From: an uncultured Rhodospirillaceae bacterium
GTDB lineage: Bacteria > Pseudomonadota > Alphaproteobacteria > Rhodospirillales > Magnetospirillaceae
Length of the DNA stretch: 64,000 nucleotides
NCBI GenBank assembly: GCA_903901915.1
Contig: CAIUSV010000049.1
Location: 1-64,000 of the forward strand
Direction: 5' to 3'
Shown: positions 8,192 to 17,203 of the stretch, piece after piece
How the letters are laid out: each line of letters opens with the position of its first letter
Position numbering within the stretch: position 1 is the first letter of the stretch
Position numbers and translations under genes: made by a program
The notes under the pieces: model-generated
Seen by the model: the letters and a program-made list of their open reading frames with translations, nothing else
Databases searched by the model: none
Told to the model about the DNA's origin: nothing

Positions 8192-9328
8192 ATGTGCGTC
8201 GAGCGGGCGAGTTGCATCGGTGATCTGGCGAAACAGGCGCATCGCCGTGTTCCCGCCTTCGCCTGGGGCTTTCTCGACGGTGGTTCGGGCGACGAGGGCG
8301 GCCTGCGGCGCAACCGCGAGCGCCTGGAGGCGGTGACGCTGAAGCCGCGCTTTTGCACCGGCGTGCAACCCGATACCTCGGCCGTCCTGTTTGGCCACCG
8401 CTATGCCCAGCCGTTCGGCACCGCCCCGGTGGGCATGGGCAACCTGCTGTGGCCGGGCGCCGATCTGGCCATTGCCGCCCAGGCCCGGGCCACCGGTGTT
8501 CCGGTGGTGATCAGCACGGTGGCTTCCACCACCATCGAGGCCATGGCCGCGGCCGCGGCCGGCAACGCCTGGTTCCAGCTTTATTACTCGCGCCGGCCCG
8601 ACATCAACCGCGACCTGCTGCGCCGCGCCTGGGAGGCCGGCATCCGGGTGCTGGCGGTGACGGTGGATGTGCCGCTGGCCGGCGACCGCCGCCGCGACGT
8701 GCGCAACCGGTTCGTCCTGCCATTCCGGCCCGGCGTCCGTTTCGTGCTCGACGTGGCGACTCATCCCGCCTGGGCGCTGGCCACCCTGCGGGCGGGGTCG
8801 CCCGGTTTTCCCAATCTGGCGCCCTATGTCGGCGAGGTCGATGGCCAGACCCTGGCCGGCTTCATCACCTCGCAGATCAAGGACGACCTGACCTGGGACG
8901 ACATTCGCGGCCTGCGCCAGATGTGGCAGGGCAAGCTGCTGGTCAAGGGCCTGCTCGCTCCCGAGGACGCCGCCCGCGCCCTGGATGCCGGCGCCGACGG
9001 CGTGTGGGTGTCCAACCATGGTGGCCGCCAGCTTGATGCCGCCCCCGCCGCCATCGATGCCCTGGCCGCCATCCGTGCCGAAGTCGGCGGCGATGCCGTG
9101 GTGGTGATGGATGGCGGTATCCGTTCGGGCGAGGACATGGTGAGGGCGCGGGTGATGGGCGCCGATTTCGTGTTCGGCGGCCGTGCGTTCTATTACGGCG
9201 CGGCGGCCGGTGGCGCCGCCGGGGCGGCGCGGGCGGTCGAACTGCTGGCGGCCGACCTCCGGCGCACCCTGATTCAGATCGGCTGTCCGTCCTGGTCGGC
9301 GCTGGATCGGGGATGGCTGTGGCGCTGA
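8192..9328 (+). CDS. FMN-dependent alpha-hydroxy-acid oxidase/dehydrogenase (LldD-like)
   Basis: A 378-residue protein of the FMN-dependent 2-hydroxyacid oxidase family (L-lactate dehydrogenase, glycolate oxidase). The active-site block SNHGGRQLD carries the catalytic His276. DGGIRSGEDMVRARVMGAD is the phosphate/FMN-binding segment near the end, and early in the protein PVGMGNLLWPGAD follows the family pattern. The start has an AGGGGG ribosome-binding site. It overlaps pxpB by 16 bases, so it is probably cotranscribed with the 5-oxoprolinase genes. The true substrate (lactate, glycolate, mandelate or another) cannot be read from sequence. Confidence 0.88.
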   Translation: MCVERASCIGDLAKQAHRRVPAFAWGFLDGGSGDEGGLRRNRERLEAVTLKPRFCTGVQPDTSAVLFGHRYAQPFGTAPVGMGNLLWPGADLAIAAQARATGVPVVISTVASTTIEAMAAAAAGNAWFQLYYSRRPDINRDLLRRAWEAGIRVLAVTVDVPLAGDRRRDVRNRFVLPFRPGVRFVLDVATHPAWALATLRAGSPGFPNLAPYVGEVDGQTLAGFITSQIKDDLTWDDIRGLRQMWQGKLLVKGLLAPEDAARALDAGADGVWVSNHGGRQLDAAPAAIDALAAIRAEVGGDAVVVMDGGIRSGEDMVRARVMGADFVFGGRAFYYGAAAGGAAGAARAVELLAADLRRTLIQIGCPSWSALDRGWLWR

Positions 9329-10053
9329 GCCCGCCGCTTCGCCTGACCGATTTGGGCGATACCGCCTTCAATGTCGAGTTCGGCGACGGCATCGACCGCG
9401 CCACCAACGCCCGGGTGACCGCCCTGGCCGCCGCCATCCGCCATCGCCCGCCGGCCGGTCTGGTCGAGGTGGTTCCCACCTTCCGCTCGCTGCTGGTGTC
9501 CTATGATCCGCTGGCCACCTGTCGGGCGGTGATCGAGGCCGAGGTGATGGCCCTGGCGGCCGGATGCGACGAAGCCCCGGCGGCGACGGGGCGAAGCTGG
9601 CGCATTCCGGTGTGCTACGACGACGATCTCGGTCCCGATCTGGCCGAAATCCGCCGCGCGACCGGTCTGTCGCGGGCCGAGGTGATCGCGCTGCACGCCG
9701 GTACCGGCTATTTCGTCTACATGCTGGGTTTCATGCCGGGATTCGCCTATCTGGGCGATACCCCGCCGGCTTTGCGGCTGCCACGCCGCGATACTCCCAG
9801 GGTCAAGGTTCCCGCCGGCTCGGTGGCCATCGCCGACGCCATGGGCGCGGTCTATCCCTGGGACAGCCCCGGCGGCTGGCATCTGTTGGGGCGTACGCCG
9901 GCGGTGATGTTCGACCTGGGGCGCGATCCGCCGTCGCTGCTGGCGGCGGGCGATCGTGTCGCCTTCGTTCCCGTCGGCCGCGACGAGTACGAGGCGGCGT
10001 GCCGCGATCCCGGCCGGATGGCGCCCGCGCGCCTGCTGGTGGGGGATTGCTGA
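9313..10053 (+). CDS. pxpB: 5-oxoprolinase subunit PxpB (KipI-like)
   Basis: A 246-residue protein of the allophanate-hydrolase subunit 1/KipI family. The signature GYFVYMLGFMPGFAYLG lies near residue 137, and PRVKVPAGSVAIAD follows. PxpA, PxpB and PxpC together cleave 5-oxoproline (pyroglutamate) to glutamate with ATP. The ATG at 9313 lies inside the preceding oxidase gene; a GTG at 9319 is an alternative start with a GGGGA-type site upstream. pxpC begins directly after its stop codon. Confidence 0.93.
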   Translation: MAVALSPPLRLTDLGDTAFNVEFGDGIDRATNARVTALAAAIRHRPPAGLVEVVPTFRSLLVSYDPLATCRAVIEAEVMALAAGCDEAPAATGRSWRIPVCYDDDLGPDLAEIRRATGLSRAEVIALHAGTGYFVYMLGFMPGFAYLGDTPPALRLPRRDTPRVKVPAGSVAIADAMGAVYPWDSPGGWHLLGRTPAVMFDLGRDPPSLLAAGDRVAFVPVGRDEYEAACRDPGRMAPARLLVGDC

Positions 10054-11097
10054 ATGCCCGCCGGCCTTGAAGTCCTTCAACCCGGCCTGCATACCACGGT
10101 GCAGGATCTTGGCCGTTTCGGCTTCCAGGCGCTGGGGGTGCCGGTGGCCGGGGCGCTGGATTTCGTCGGCCTGCGTCTGGCCAATGCCCTGGTCGGCAAC
10201 CGGCCGGGCGAGGCCTGCCTGGAAATCAGCTATTTCGGCCCGACGCTACGCGTGACGGTGCAAGCGGCGCGCATCGCCGTGTGCGGCCCGGCGCGGCTGT
10301 GGCGGACCGGCGCGAGCGGCGGCGAACCGGAGACGTTGGCGCCGGACCGGTCCCACCGGCTTGAACGCGGCGATGTCCTGGCGATCGGCGCGGTGTCGGG
10401 CGCCTCGGTGGCTTATCTGGCGGTGGCGGGCGGCTTCGATCTGGCCCCGCTGATGGGCAGCCTCTCCACCTATGTCCGTGCCGGGCTGGGGCCGCTGGGC
10501 GGCGGTCCGGTGACGGCCGGCGCTCTTTTGCCGTTGTGCGCGGGTGCCGCCGTGGATGGCGGCGCTCTGGCCCTGCCGGGACCGATGGATTACGGCGGTG
10601 GCCCGGTCCGGGTGGTGCCGGGGCCGCAGGCCGACGGTTTCACCGACGAGGCGATGGCGACCCTGCTGTCGGCGGACTATGTCGTCACCCGCGAGGCCGA
10701 CCGCATGGGGTTGCGGCTGGAAGGCCCGCCGCTCGGCCACCGCCGCGGTGCCGACATCGTTTCCGACGGCGTGGTCAGCGGCTGTATCCAGGTTCCCGGA
10801 AACGGCAACCCGATCATTCTGCTGGCCGATCACCAGACCACCGGCGGCTATGCCAAGATCGCCACGGTGGTTTCGGCCGACCTGCCCCGAGTCGGTCGCA
10901 TGGTGCCGGGAACCCGGCTGAGCTTCGCCGCGGTGTCGGTGGAACAGGCCGAAGCCTTGCGCCGGAGGCTGGAACTGGAGATCGCGCGGCAGGTCGGCGG
11001 CTTGCGCGCGGTCGACGCCGGGCTTGACCTGACGGCGCTGTATCGCGCCGATCTGGTGTCGGGCATGGTCGATGCCCTGAAAAACGATGACGGATGA
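10054..11097 (+). CDS. pxpC: 5-oxoprolinase subunit PxpC (KipA-like)
   Basis: A 347-residue protein of the biotin-dependent carboxyltransferase/KipA family. It opens with GLEVLQPGLHTTVQDLGRFG (residues 3-22), the family signature, and contains NPIILLADHQTTGGY around residue 250. It acts with PxpA and PxpB in ATP-dependent 5-oxoproline hydrolysis in the cytoplasm. The start codon is immediately adjacent to the pxpB stop, indicating tight cotranslation. No biotin-attachment site is seen, as expected for this subfamily. Confidence 0.93.
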   Translation: MPAGLEVLQPGLHTTVQDLGRFGFQALGVPVAGALDFVGLRLANALVGNRPGEACLEISYFGPTLRVTVQAARIAVCGPARLWRTGASGGEPETLAPDRSHRLERGDVLAIGAVSGASVAYLAVAGGFDLAPLMGSLSTYVRAGLGPLGGGPVTAGALLPLCAGAAVDGGALALPGPMDYGGGPVRVVPGPQADGFTDEAMATLLSADYVVTREADRMGLRLEGPPLGHRRGADIVSDGVVSGCIQVPGNGNPIILLADHQTTGGYAKIATVVSADLPRVGRMVPGTRLSFAAVSVEQAEALRRRLELEIARQVGGLRAVDAGLDLTALYRADLVSGMVDALKNDDG

Positions 11098-11104
11098 TAG
11101 TGCC

Positions 11105-11887
11105 ATGACCCTTCAAATCAACCTGAATTCCGACCTGGGCGAAGCCTTCGGGGCGTGGCCCATGGGTGATGACGAGGCCATGCTTGATCTGGTCGCCACG
11201 GCCAACATCGCCTGCGGCTTCCATGCCGGCGACCCCCTGGTGATGACCCGCACCGTCCGTGCCGCCCTGGCCAAGGGGGTCGGCATCGGTGCCCATCCCG
11301 GCTATCCCGACCTTCAGGGCTTCGGCCGCCGCCCCATGACCCTGTCGGCCGAGGAAATCGAGGCGATCATCGTCTATCAGGTCGGTGCCCTGGCCGGCAT
11401 CGCCGGCGCCTGCGGCGGCCGGGTCGGTCACGTCAAGCCGCACGGCGCCCTGAACAATCTGGCGGCGGTGGACCACGATGCCGCACTGGCGGTGGCGCGG
11501 GCGGTGGCGCGGTCGGCCGGGGCGGCCGGTGGCGGGCTGGTCCTGCTGGCGCCCGCCGGGTCGGCCATGGTCGCCGCCGGGCGGGCGCTGGGCCTGACCG
11601 TCGCCGAAGAGGTCTATGCCGACCGCGCCTATGACGACGACGCTAATCTGGTGCCGCGCTCGCATCCCCGGGCGATGATCGGCGATGCCGCCGAAGCCGC
11701 CGCCAACGTGTTGCGGATGGTGAAGGCCGGAACCTTGCGGTCGATCAACGGCAAGGAGATCGCCTGCCGCGTCCAGTCGGTCTCGGTCCACGGCGACGAT
11801 CCCGATGCCGTCGCCCTGGCGCGATCCCTGCGGGGAGGGCTGGCGGCCGCCGGGGTGGCGGTGGTGCCGTTGGCCGCCATGGTATAG
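11105..11887 (+). CDS. pxpA: 5-oxoprolinase subunit PxpA (LamB/YcsF family)
   Basis: A 260-residue protein. The start is taken at 11105 because family members begin near M-x-x-I-D-L-N-x-D-L-G-E, matched by MTLQINLNSDLGEAFG; an ATG at 11087 overlapping the pxpC stop would add six residues. Conserved blocks include ANIACGFHAGDP, IGAHPGYPD and VKPHGALNN. Together with PxpB/PxpC it converts 5-oxoproline to glutamate. The order B-C-A, following an FMN hydroxyacid oxidase, suggests a small catabolic or metabolite-salvage operon. Confidence 0.93.
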   Translation: MTLQINLNSDLGEAFGAWPMGDDEAMLDLVATANIACGFHAGDPLVMTRTVRAALAKGVGIGAHPGYPDLQGFGRRPMTLSAEEIEAIIVYQVGALAGIAGACGGRVGHVKPHGALNNLAAVDHDAALAVARAVARSAGAAGGGLVLLAPAGSAMVAAGRALGLTVAEEVYADRAYDDDANLVPRSHPRAMIGDAAEAAANVLRMVKAGTLRSINGKEIACRVQSVSVHGDDPDAVALARSLRGGLAAAGVAVVPLAAMV

Positions 11888-11907
11888 GGAGTTCGGCAGC
11901 CCGCCCG

Positions 11908-11937
11908 TTGGCATTATCGGCTCCGCCGTGCTAGCGT
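11908..11937 (+). promoter_or_regulatory. Promoter candidate for the molybdopterin oxidoreductase
   Basis: TTGGCA (11908-11913), 18-base spacer, TAGCGT (11932-11937), in the gap after pxpA. The predicted start near 11944 would leave a 20- or 62-base leader depending on the start codon used. Confidence 0.4.
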
Positions 11938-12005
11938 GCCGCCGGTTCGAGACCCGGTCCGGAATGCCTCCGAGCTACGGTGCCGCCAATCACAGGACGT
12001 CCCCC

Positions 12006-14048
12006 TTGACCATCGCAAGCCTTCCCTCGGTCTGTCCCCACGACTGCGCCAGCGCCTGCGCCCTGACGGTGGAACGTCCGTCCGGCGAGCGCATCGGTCG
12101 GGTTCGCGGCGGTGCCATGCCCTATACCGACGGCATCGTCTGCGCCAAGGTCGCCCGTTATGCCGAGCGGGTCCATCATCCCGACCGGCTGACCCGGCCG
12201 TTGCGCCGGATCGGCGCCAAGGGCGAGGGGCGTTTCGAGCCGGTCTCGTGGGATGCGGCGCTGGACGAGGTCGCCGAACGGCTGTCGGCCGCCGCCGCCC
12301 GCCTGGGGCCGGAGGCGGTGTGGCCCTATTGCTATGCCGGCACCATGGGCCATGTGCAACTGTCGGGGCTCAACCGGCTGCGGCGGGTGATGGGCTACAG
12401 CGGTCAGCTGAAGACCATCTGCGCCGGGACCGCCGGGGCAGGCTGGGCGGCGGGGGTCGGGTTCAAGTGGGGCGTCGATCCGCGCGAGATCCCGGACTCC
12501 GACCTGATCGTGGTCTGGGGCTCCAACCCGGCCGCCACCCAGGTTCACCTGATGGGACTGATCGGCCGGGCGCGCAAGGGGCGCGGCGCCAAACTGGTGG
12601 TGATCGACCCGTGCCGCACCGCCACCGCCGACAAGGCCGATCTGCATCTGATGCCGCGTCCCGGCACCGATGGCGCCCTGGCGTGCGCGGTGATGCATGT
12701 GCTGTTTCGCGACGGTCTGGCCGACCGCGACTATCTGGCGCGCTACACCGATTGCCCCGAGCGGCTGGAACGCCACCTGGAGTCCCGCACTCCCGCCTGG
12801 GCGGCCGCCATCACCGGGCTGGAACCGTCCGAAATCGAGGCTTTCGCCCGGCTTTACGGCGGTGTCCGCAACAGTTATCTCCGCCTGGGATACGGCTTCA
12901 CCCGCTCGCGCAATGGCGCCGCCAACCTGCACGCGGTCAGTTGCCTGCCGGCGGTGACCGGGGCATGGCGGCACCGGGGCGGCGGCGCGGTGCAAAGCAC
13001 CAGCGGCCTATTCCCTCTGAGCCGGACCTTGCTGGACGGCCTCGATGGCCCCGAGTCCGGGGCGCGCATCCTCGATATGAGCCGTATCGGCCCGGTGCTG
13101 GCCGGCGACCCCCGCGACCTCGGCACCGGCCCCCAGGTCGCCGCCATGCTGGTGCAGAACTCCAATCCGGCGGCGGTGGCCCCCGACAGCGGCTTGGTGC
13201 GGCGGGGGTTGGCTCGTGACGACCTGTTTCTGGCGGTGCACGAACAGTTTCTCACCGCCACCGCCCGCTTCGCCGACATCGTGCTGCCCGCGACCACCAG
13301 CATGGAACATGCCGACCTTTACAGCAGCTACGGCCACACCTTTCTCCAGGTCGCCAAGCCGGTGATTCCGCCGGTCGGCGAGGCCCGCTCCAACCATCGG
13401 GTGGTTTGCGACCTGGCCCGCCGGCTGGGGGCGGTTCATCCCGGCTTCGACATGGACGAGTGGGAGATGATCGACCAGGTGCTGGCCGCCTCGGACCTGC
13501 CCGACGCCGAGACGTTGCATGCCAAGGGTTGGCTCGATATGGCCAAGCCGTTCGAGGACGCCCACTTCCTGTCCGGCTTCGGCTTCGACGACGGTCGCTT
13601 CCGCTTTGCCCCCGAGTGGGGGAATCCGGCGCTGCCGCCGCTGCCCGATCATTTCGCGGTGATCGACGAGGCCGATGCCGCCCATCCGTTCCGCCTGATC
13701 ACGCCGCCGTCGCACCACTTCCTCAACACCAGCTTCACCGAGACGCCGTCCTCGCGCCGGCTGGCGGTCCGCCCCACCGCCCTGCTGCACCCCGAGCATT
13801 GCGCCGCCATGGGGCTGGCCGAGGGCGATGGCGTGCGTCTCGGCAACGCCAAGGGCTCGGTGGTGGTCCATCTGCGTCCCGACGACGGTATCGCCAGGGG
13901 CGTGGTCGCGGTCGAGGGGATCTGGCCGGACGAGTGCTTCGCCGAGGGGCGCGGTATCAATCACCTGACCAGCGCCGACGCCGCTCCGCCCGCCGGCGGC
14001 GCGGTCTTTCACGACACCAAGGTCTGGATCGAAAAGGAAATCCGATGA
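12006..14048 (+). CDS. Molybdopterin oxidoreductase with N-terminal [4Fe-4S] motif
   Basis: About 680 residues of the DMSO-reductase superfamily. The N-terminus SVCPHDCASAC...GIVCAKV supplies four cysteines in the C-x3-C-x3-C-xn-C arrangement that binds a [4Fe-4S] cluster. WGSNPAATQVH and VVIDPCRTATADKAD are cofactor-domain segments, and the C-terminal molydopterin dinucleotide-binding domain follows residue about 560. The TTG at 12006 is preferred (AGGA upstream, fits family start); an ATG at 11964 is an alternative. There is no Tat signal, so it is likely cytoplasmic. Its substrate is unknown. Molybdenum-cofactor genes lie just downstream. The stop overlaps mipZ (ATGA). Confidence 0.88.
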   Translation: MTIASLPSVCPHDCASACALTVERPSGERIGRVRGGAMPYTDGIVCAKVARYAERVHHPDRLTRPLRRIGAKGEGRFEPVSWDAALDEVAERLSAAAARLGPEAVWPYCYAGTMGHVQLSGLNRLRRVMGYSGQLKTICAGTAGAGWAAGVGFKWGVDPREIPDSDLIVVWGSNPAATQVHLMGLIGRARKGRGAKLVVIDPCRTATADKADLHLMPRPGTDGALACAVMHVLFRDGLADRDYLARYTDCPERLERHLESRTPAWAAAITGLEPSEIEAFARLYGGVRNSYLRLGYGFTRSRNGAANLHAVSCLPAVTGAWRHRGGGAVQSTSGLFPLSRTLLDGLDGPESGARILDMSRIGPVLAGDPRDLGTGPQVAAMLVQNSNPAAVAPDSGLVRRGLARDDLFLAVHEQFLTATARFADIVLPATTSMEHADLYSSYGHTFLQVAKPVIPPVGEARSNHRVVCDLARRLGAVHPGFDMDEWEMIDQVLAASDLPDAETLHAKGWLDMAKPFEDAHFLSGFGFDDGRFRFAPEWGNPALPPLPDHFAVIDEADAAHPFRLITPPSHHFLNTSFTETPSSRRLAVRPTALLHPEHCAAMGLAEGDGVRLGNAKGSVVVHLRPDDGIARGVVAVEGIWPDECFAEGRGINHLTSADAAPPAGGAVFHDTKVWIEKEIR

Positions 14049-14848
14049 CCCGGCGCGCCCACATCATCGTTGTCGGCAACGAGAAGGGAGGCACCGGCAA
14101 ATCGACGGTGTCCATGCACCTGATCGTCAGTCTGCTCGAACAGGGCCTGTCGGTGGGCAGCATCGACATCGATGCCCGCCAGGCGACGCTGACCCGCTAC
14201 ATCCGTAACCGCGAGGCCCGCAAGGATCTGGCCGAACTGGGCCTGAAGCTGCCCGAGCATGTGGCGCTGCCGCCCACCCATGACCGGGGCGCCGACGAAG
14301 CCCGACTGGTCGAGACCTTCGAGCGCCTTGCCGCCCGCCATGACGTGGTGGTGATCGATACCCCCGGTTCCGACCACTACCTGTCGCTGCTCGGTCATTC
14401 CTTCGCCGACACCCTGGTGACACCGCTCAACGACAGCCTGATCGATCTGGACGTGCTGGCCCAGGTCGAGCCCGGCACCATGAAGATCCGACGCCCCAGC
14501 CATTATGCCGAGATGGTGTGGGAGACCAAGAAGGCCCGCGCCATGCGGGGCGAGAAGGCGGTGGTGGACTGGATCGTGCTGCGCAACCGGCTGTCGAACC
14601 TGGACGCCCGCAACAAGCGCGATATGGAAAAGCTGTTGGCCGAATTGGCCAAGCGGGTGGGTTTTCGCGTCATTCCCGGTCTGGGCGAGCGGGTGATCTA
14701 TCGCTCGATGTTCCTGGAGGGGCTGACGCTGCTGGACCTGCGCCATAACATCCTGGGCTTCGAGTTCAACCTGAGCCACGTCGCCGCCCGCCAGGAGCTG
14801 CGTACCCTGGTCGAGGCCATCGGACTGGTCCGACCCTCGGGTCCGTGA
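14045..14848 (+). CDS. mipZ: Division-plane positioning ATPase MipZ
   Basis: A 267-residue ParA/MinD-type ATPase. The N-terminus HIIVVGNEKGGTGKST contains the deviant Walker A (signature Lys14, Lys19), and VVIDTPGSD is Walker B. The block LAKRVGFRVIPGLGERVIYR and the tail LTLLDL...VAARQELR closely follow Caulobacter MipZ. In Caulobacter MipZ forms gradients from ParB-bound origins and inhibits FtsZ assembly near the poles. The ATG overlaps the oxidoreductase stop by four bases, so the two appear cotranslated. ftsZ itself lies about 3.5 kb away on the other strand. Confidence 0.92.
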   Translation: MTRRAHIIVVGNEKGGTGKSTVSMHLIVSLLEQGLSVGSIDIDARQATLTRYIRNREARKDLAELGLKLPEHVALPPTHDRGADEARLVETFERLAARHDVVVIDTPGSDHYLSLLGHSFADTLVTPLNDSLIDLDVLAQVEPGTMKIRRPSHYAEMVWETKKARAMRGEKAVVDWIVLRNRLSNLDARNKRDMEKLLAELAKRVGFRVIPGLGERVIYRSMFLEGLTLLDLRHNILGFEFNLSHVAARQELRTLVEAIGLVRPSGP

Positions 14849-14873
14849 CAGGGTGGAAAATCCAAGCTAGTAT
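14845..14873 (+). promoter_or_regulatory. Promoter candidate for pgsA, possibly leaderless
   Basis: GTGACA (14845-14850), 17 bases, TAGTAT (14868-14873). The -10 ends only seven bases before the pgsA ATG, so the predicted start point falls on or next to the A of the ATG. There is no clear ribosome-binding site. Confidence 0.45.
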
Positions 14874-14880
14874 CCCGGCC

Positions 14881-15462
14881 ATGCTGACAAGTCTGCCCAA
14901 TCTGCTGACGCTCTCGCGCATCGTGGTGATTCCGATGGTGGTCGGGCTGTTCTATATCGATGGTTCGTCCGCGCGCTGGCTGTCGTGTGCCCTGTTCATC
15001 GCCGCCGCCATCACCGATTGGTTCGACGGCTATGTGGCTCGGTCGCGCAATCAGGTTTCCACCTTCGGCCGTTTCCTCGACCCCATCGCCGACAAGCTGC
15101 TGGTGGTGGCGGTGCTGTTCATGATGGTGGCGTTCGACCGGCTCGGCCCGGTGTCGTTTCTGCCGGCGCTGGTGATCGTGCTGCGCGAGATCCTGGTGTC
15201 CGGTCTGCGCGAGTTCCTCGCCGAGGTTCGGGTCGGCCTTCCGGTCAGCCGGCTGGCCAAGTGGAAGACCGGCATCCAGATGATCGCCATTCCGGTGCTG
15301 CTGGTTGGTGATGCCGCCACCTTCATGCCGACCCGCCTGATCGGCGAGGCCGGATTGTGGGTTGCCGCGCTGCTGACCCTGGTGACCGGCTGGGATTATC
15401 TGCAATCGGGTATCCGCCACATTCGCGCCAACCCGGTGCCGCCGCCGAGTCCCCCGCCGTGA
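14881..15462 (+). CDS. pgsA: CDP-diacylglycerol-glycerol-3-phosphate phosphatidyltransferase
   Basis: A 193-residue membrane protein with about five helices. The CDP-alcohol phosphotransferase motif D-x2-D-G-x2-A-R-x8-G-x3-D-x3-D is complete: DWFDGYVAR (Asp46, Asp49), then Gly63, Asp67 and Asp71. It makes phosphatidylglycerol-phosphate, the committed step to phosphatidylglycerol and cardiolipin, at the inner membrane. The start at 14881 fits the family N-terminus MLTSLPNLLTLSRI. Its stop overlaps mobB (GTGA), linking it to the cofactor genes. A CDP-alcohol transferase of other specificity is possible but less likely. Confidence 0.92.
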   Translation: MLTSLPNLLTLSRIVVIPMVVGLFYIDGSSARWLSCALFIAAAITDWFDGYVARSRNQVSTFGRFLDPIADKLLVVAVLFMMVAFDRLGPVSFLPALVIVLREILVSGLREFLAEVRVGLPVSRLAKWKTGIQMIAIPVLLVGDAATFMPTRLIGEAGLWVAALLTLVTGWDYLQSGIRHIRANPVPPPSPPP

Positions 15463-15953
15463 GGCTGTTCGGTGTCACCGGACGCTCGGGCAGCGGCAAG
15501 ACCACTCTTTTGATCCGCCTGCTCCCCTGGTTGAGGGCGCGGGGGCTTACCATATCCACGGTCAAGCAGGCGCATGAGGGCTTTGACGTGGACAAGCCGG
15601 GCAAGGATTCGTACGAGCACCGGCAGGCCGGCGCCCGCGAGGTGATGATTGCCTCGGCGCGGCGTTGGGCGTTGATGCACGAGTACCGCGATCAGCCGGA
15701 ACTCACCATGGACCAGTTGCTGGCGCGCATGACCCCGGTCGATCTGGTGCTGGTCGAGGGCTTTCGCCGTTGGGACCATCCCCGCATCGAGGTATGGCGT
15801 GCCCAGGTGGCGAAACCGCCGTGTTTCCCGGAAGATCCGCTGGTGACGGCGGTCGCCAGCGACGGCGCGGTGCCCGACTGTCCGCTGCCGGTGATGGCGC
15901 TGGACGACATCGCGGCCATCGGTCGCCTGATCGTGGAAAGGAGCGGGCTTTGA
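15459..15953 (+). CDS. mobB: Molybdopterin-guanine dinucleotide biosynthesis adaptor MobB
   Basis: A 164-residue P-loop GTPase from a GTG start at 15459 that overlaps the pgsA stop. The Walker A is GVTGRSGSGKTTL (residues 4-16), followed by the family segment STVKQAHEGFDVDKPGKDS and DLVLVEGFR. MobB assists MobA in attaching GMP to molybdopterin. It is followed by moeA through another 4-base overlap, so the cofactor genes form one translation unit. Confidence 0.93.
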   Translation: MRLFGVTGRSGSGKTTLLIRLLPWLRARGLTISTVKQAHEGFDVDKPGKDSYEHRQAGAREVMIASARRWALMHEYRDQPELTMDQLLARMTPVDLVLVEGFRRWDHPRIEVWRAQVAKPPCFPEDPLVTAVASDGAVPDCPLPVMALDDIAAIGRLIVERSGL

Positions 15954-17203
15954 GCGAGGTGTCGGCTGAACGCGGGCGCTTTGCCGCCGGCGATGCGTTG
16001 ATGCCCATCGATCGGGCGTTGGCCGAACTGGATGCCCGGCTGACGCCGGTAACGGGAATCGAAACCGTGCCGGTGCGCCAGGCGCTGTTTCGCATCCTGG
16101 CCGAGGATGTGACCGCGCCGGTCAACGTGCCGGGTCACGACAACTCGGCCATGGACGGGTGGGCATTCCGCCTCGCCGACCTGCCGTCCGACGGTCGCTT
16201 GCCGGTGGTGGGACGGGTGGCCGCCGGCCATCCTTTCGACGGCGACCTGCCCGCGGGCGGTGCCGTGCGCATCTTCACCGGCGCCCCGCTGCCGTCCGGG
16301 GCCGATACCGTGGCGATGCAAGAGGACTGCCGCGCCGAAGCTGACTGCGTCGTCTTGCCGACGACGCTGAAGCGGGGCGACAACACCCGCAAGGCCGGCG
16401 AGGATGTAGCCCTGGGCAGCATGGTGCTGGTTGCCGGTACCCGTCTGCGACCGCAGGAACTGGGGATCGCCGCCGCCGTCGGCCGTGCCGAACTGGCGGT
16501 GCGCCGGCCCCTGCGGGTGGCGGTATTCTCCACCGGCGACGAGGTGCGCGAACCGGGAACGGCACTGCCGCCGGGCTGCATCTTCGACACCAACCGCATC
16601 ACCGCCGGCGCCCTGCTGCGGACCCTGGGCGCCGAGGTCTCCGACCTGGGCATCCTGCCCGACCGCCAGGACGTCATCCGCGCCGCCCTGCGCGAGGCGA
16701 CGCAGGACCACGACATGATCCTGACCTCGGGTGGCGTCTCGCTCGGCGAGGAGGATCACGTCAAGGCCGCCGTCGCCGCCCTGGGCTCGCTTCATTTCTG
16801 GCGGTTGGCGATCAAGCCCGGCAAGCCGGTGGCGTTGGGCGAGGTCGCCGGCGTTCCCTTTGTCGGCCTGCCCGGCAATCCGGTGGCGGTGATGGTCACC
16901 TTCATGCTGATCGCGCGGCCGATGGCGTTGCGCCTGATGGGCGCCAGCGTCTCGCCGCCGCCGCGTTTTCCGGTGCAAGCCGGTTTCGCCTTCCGGCACC
17001 GGCCCGGCCGACGCGAATTTCCCCGCGCCCGGCTGGCTTGGGTGGATGGACGGTTGGTGGCGGAAAAATTTCCCTCGGACAGCTCCGGGGTTCTGACCTC
17101 CATGGTGTGGTCGGACGGGCTGCTGGAGATTGCCGAGGATGTGGGCGACATCGCTCCCGGCGACATCGTCGATTTCCTACCCTATGCCGAGATGATGCGA
17201 TGA
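15950..17203 (+). CDS. moeA: Molybdopterin molybdenumtransferase MoeA
   Basis: A 417-residue protein. The start is a TTG at 15950 overlapping the mobB stop (TTGA), with a strong AAGGAG site seven bases upstream; an internal ATG at 16001 would cut off the N-terminus. Signatures are PGHDNSAMDGWA, GAPLPSGADTV and the MogA-like block SGGVSLGEEDHV...GLPGNPVA. It inserts molybdate into adenylylated molybdopterin in the cytoplasm. The short overlap with moaD continues the coupled chain. Confidence 0.95.
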   Translation: MSEVSAERGRFAAGDALMPIDRALAELDARLTPVTGIETVPVRQALFRILAEDVTAPVNVPGHDNSAMDGWAFRLADLPSDGRLPVVGRVAAGHPFDGDLPAGGAVRIFTGAPLPSGADTVAMQEDCRAEADCVVLPTTLKRGDNTRKAGEDVALGSMVLVAGTRLRPQELGIAAAVGRAELAVRRPLRVAVFSTGDEVREPGTALPPGCIFDTNRITAGALLRTLGAEVSDLGILPDRQDVIRAALREATQDHDMILTSGGVSLGEEDHVKAAVAALGSLHFWRLAIKPGKPVALGEVAGVPFVGLPGNPVAVMVTFMLIARPMALRLMGASVSPPPRFPVQAGFAFRHRPGRREFPRARLAWVDGRLVAEKFPSDSSGVLTSMVWSDGLLEIAEDVGDIAPGDIVDFLPYAEMMR

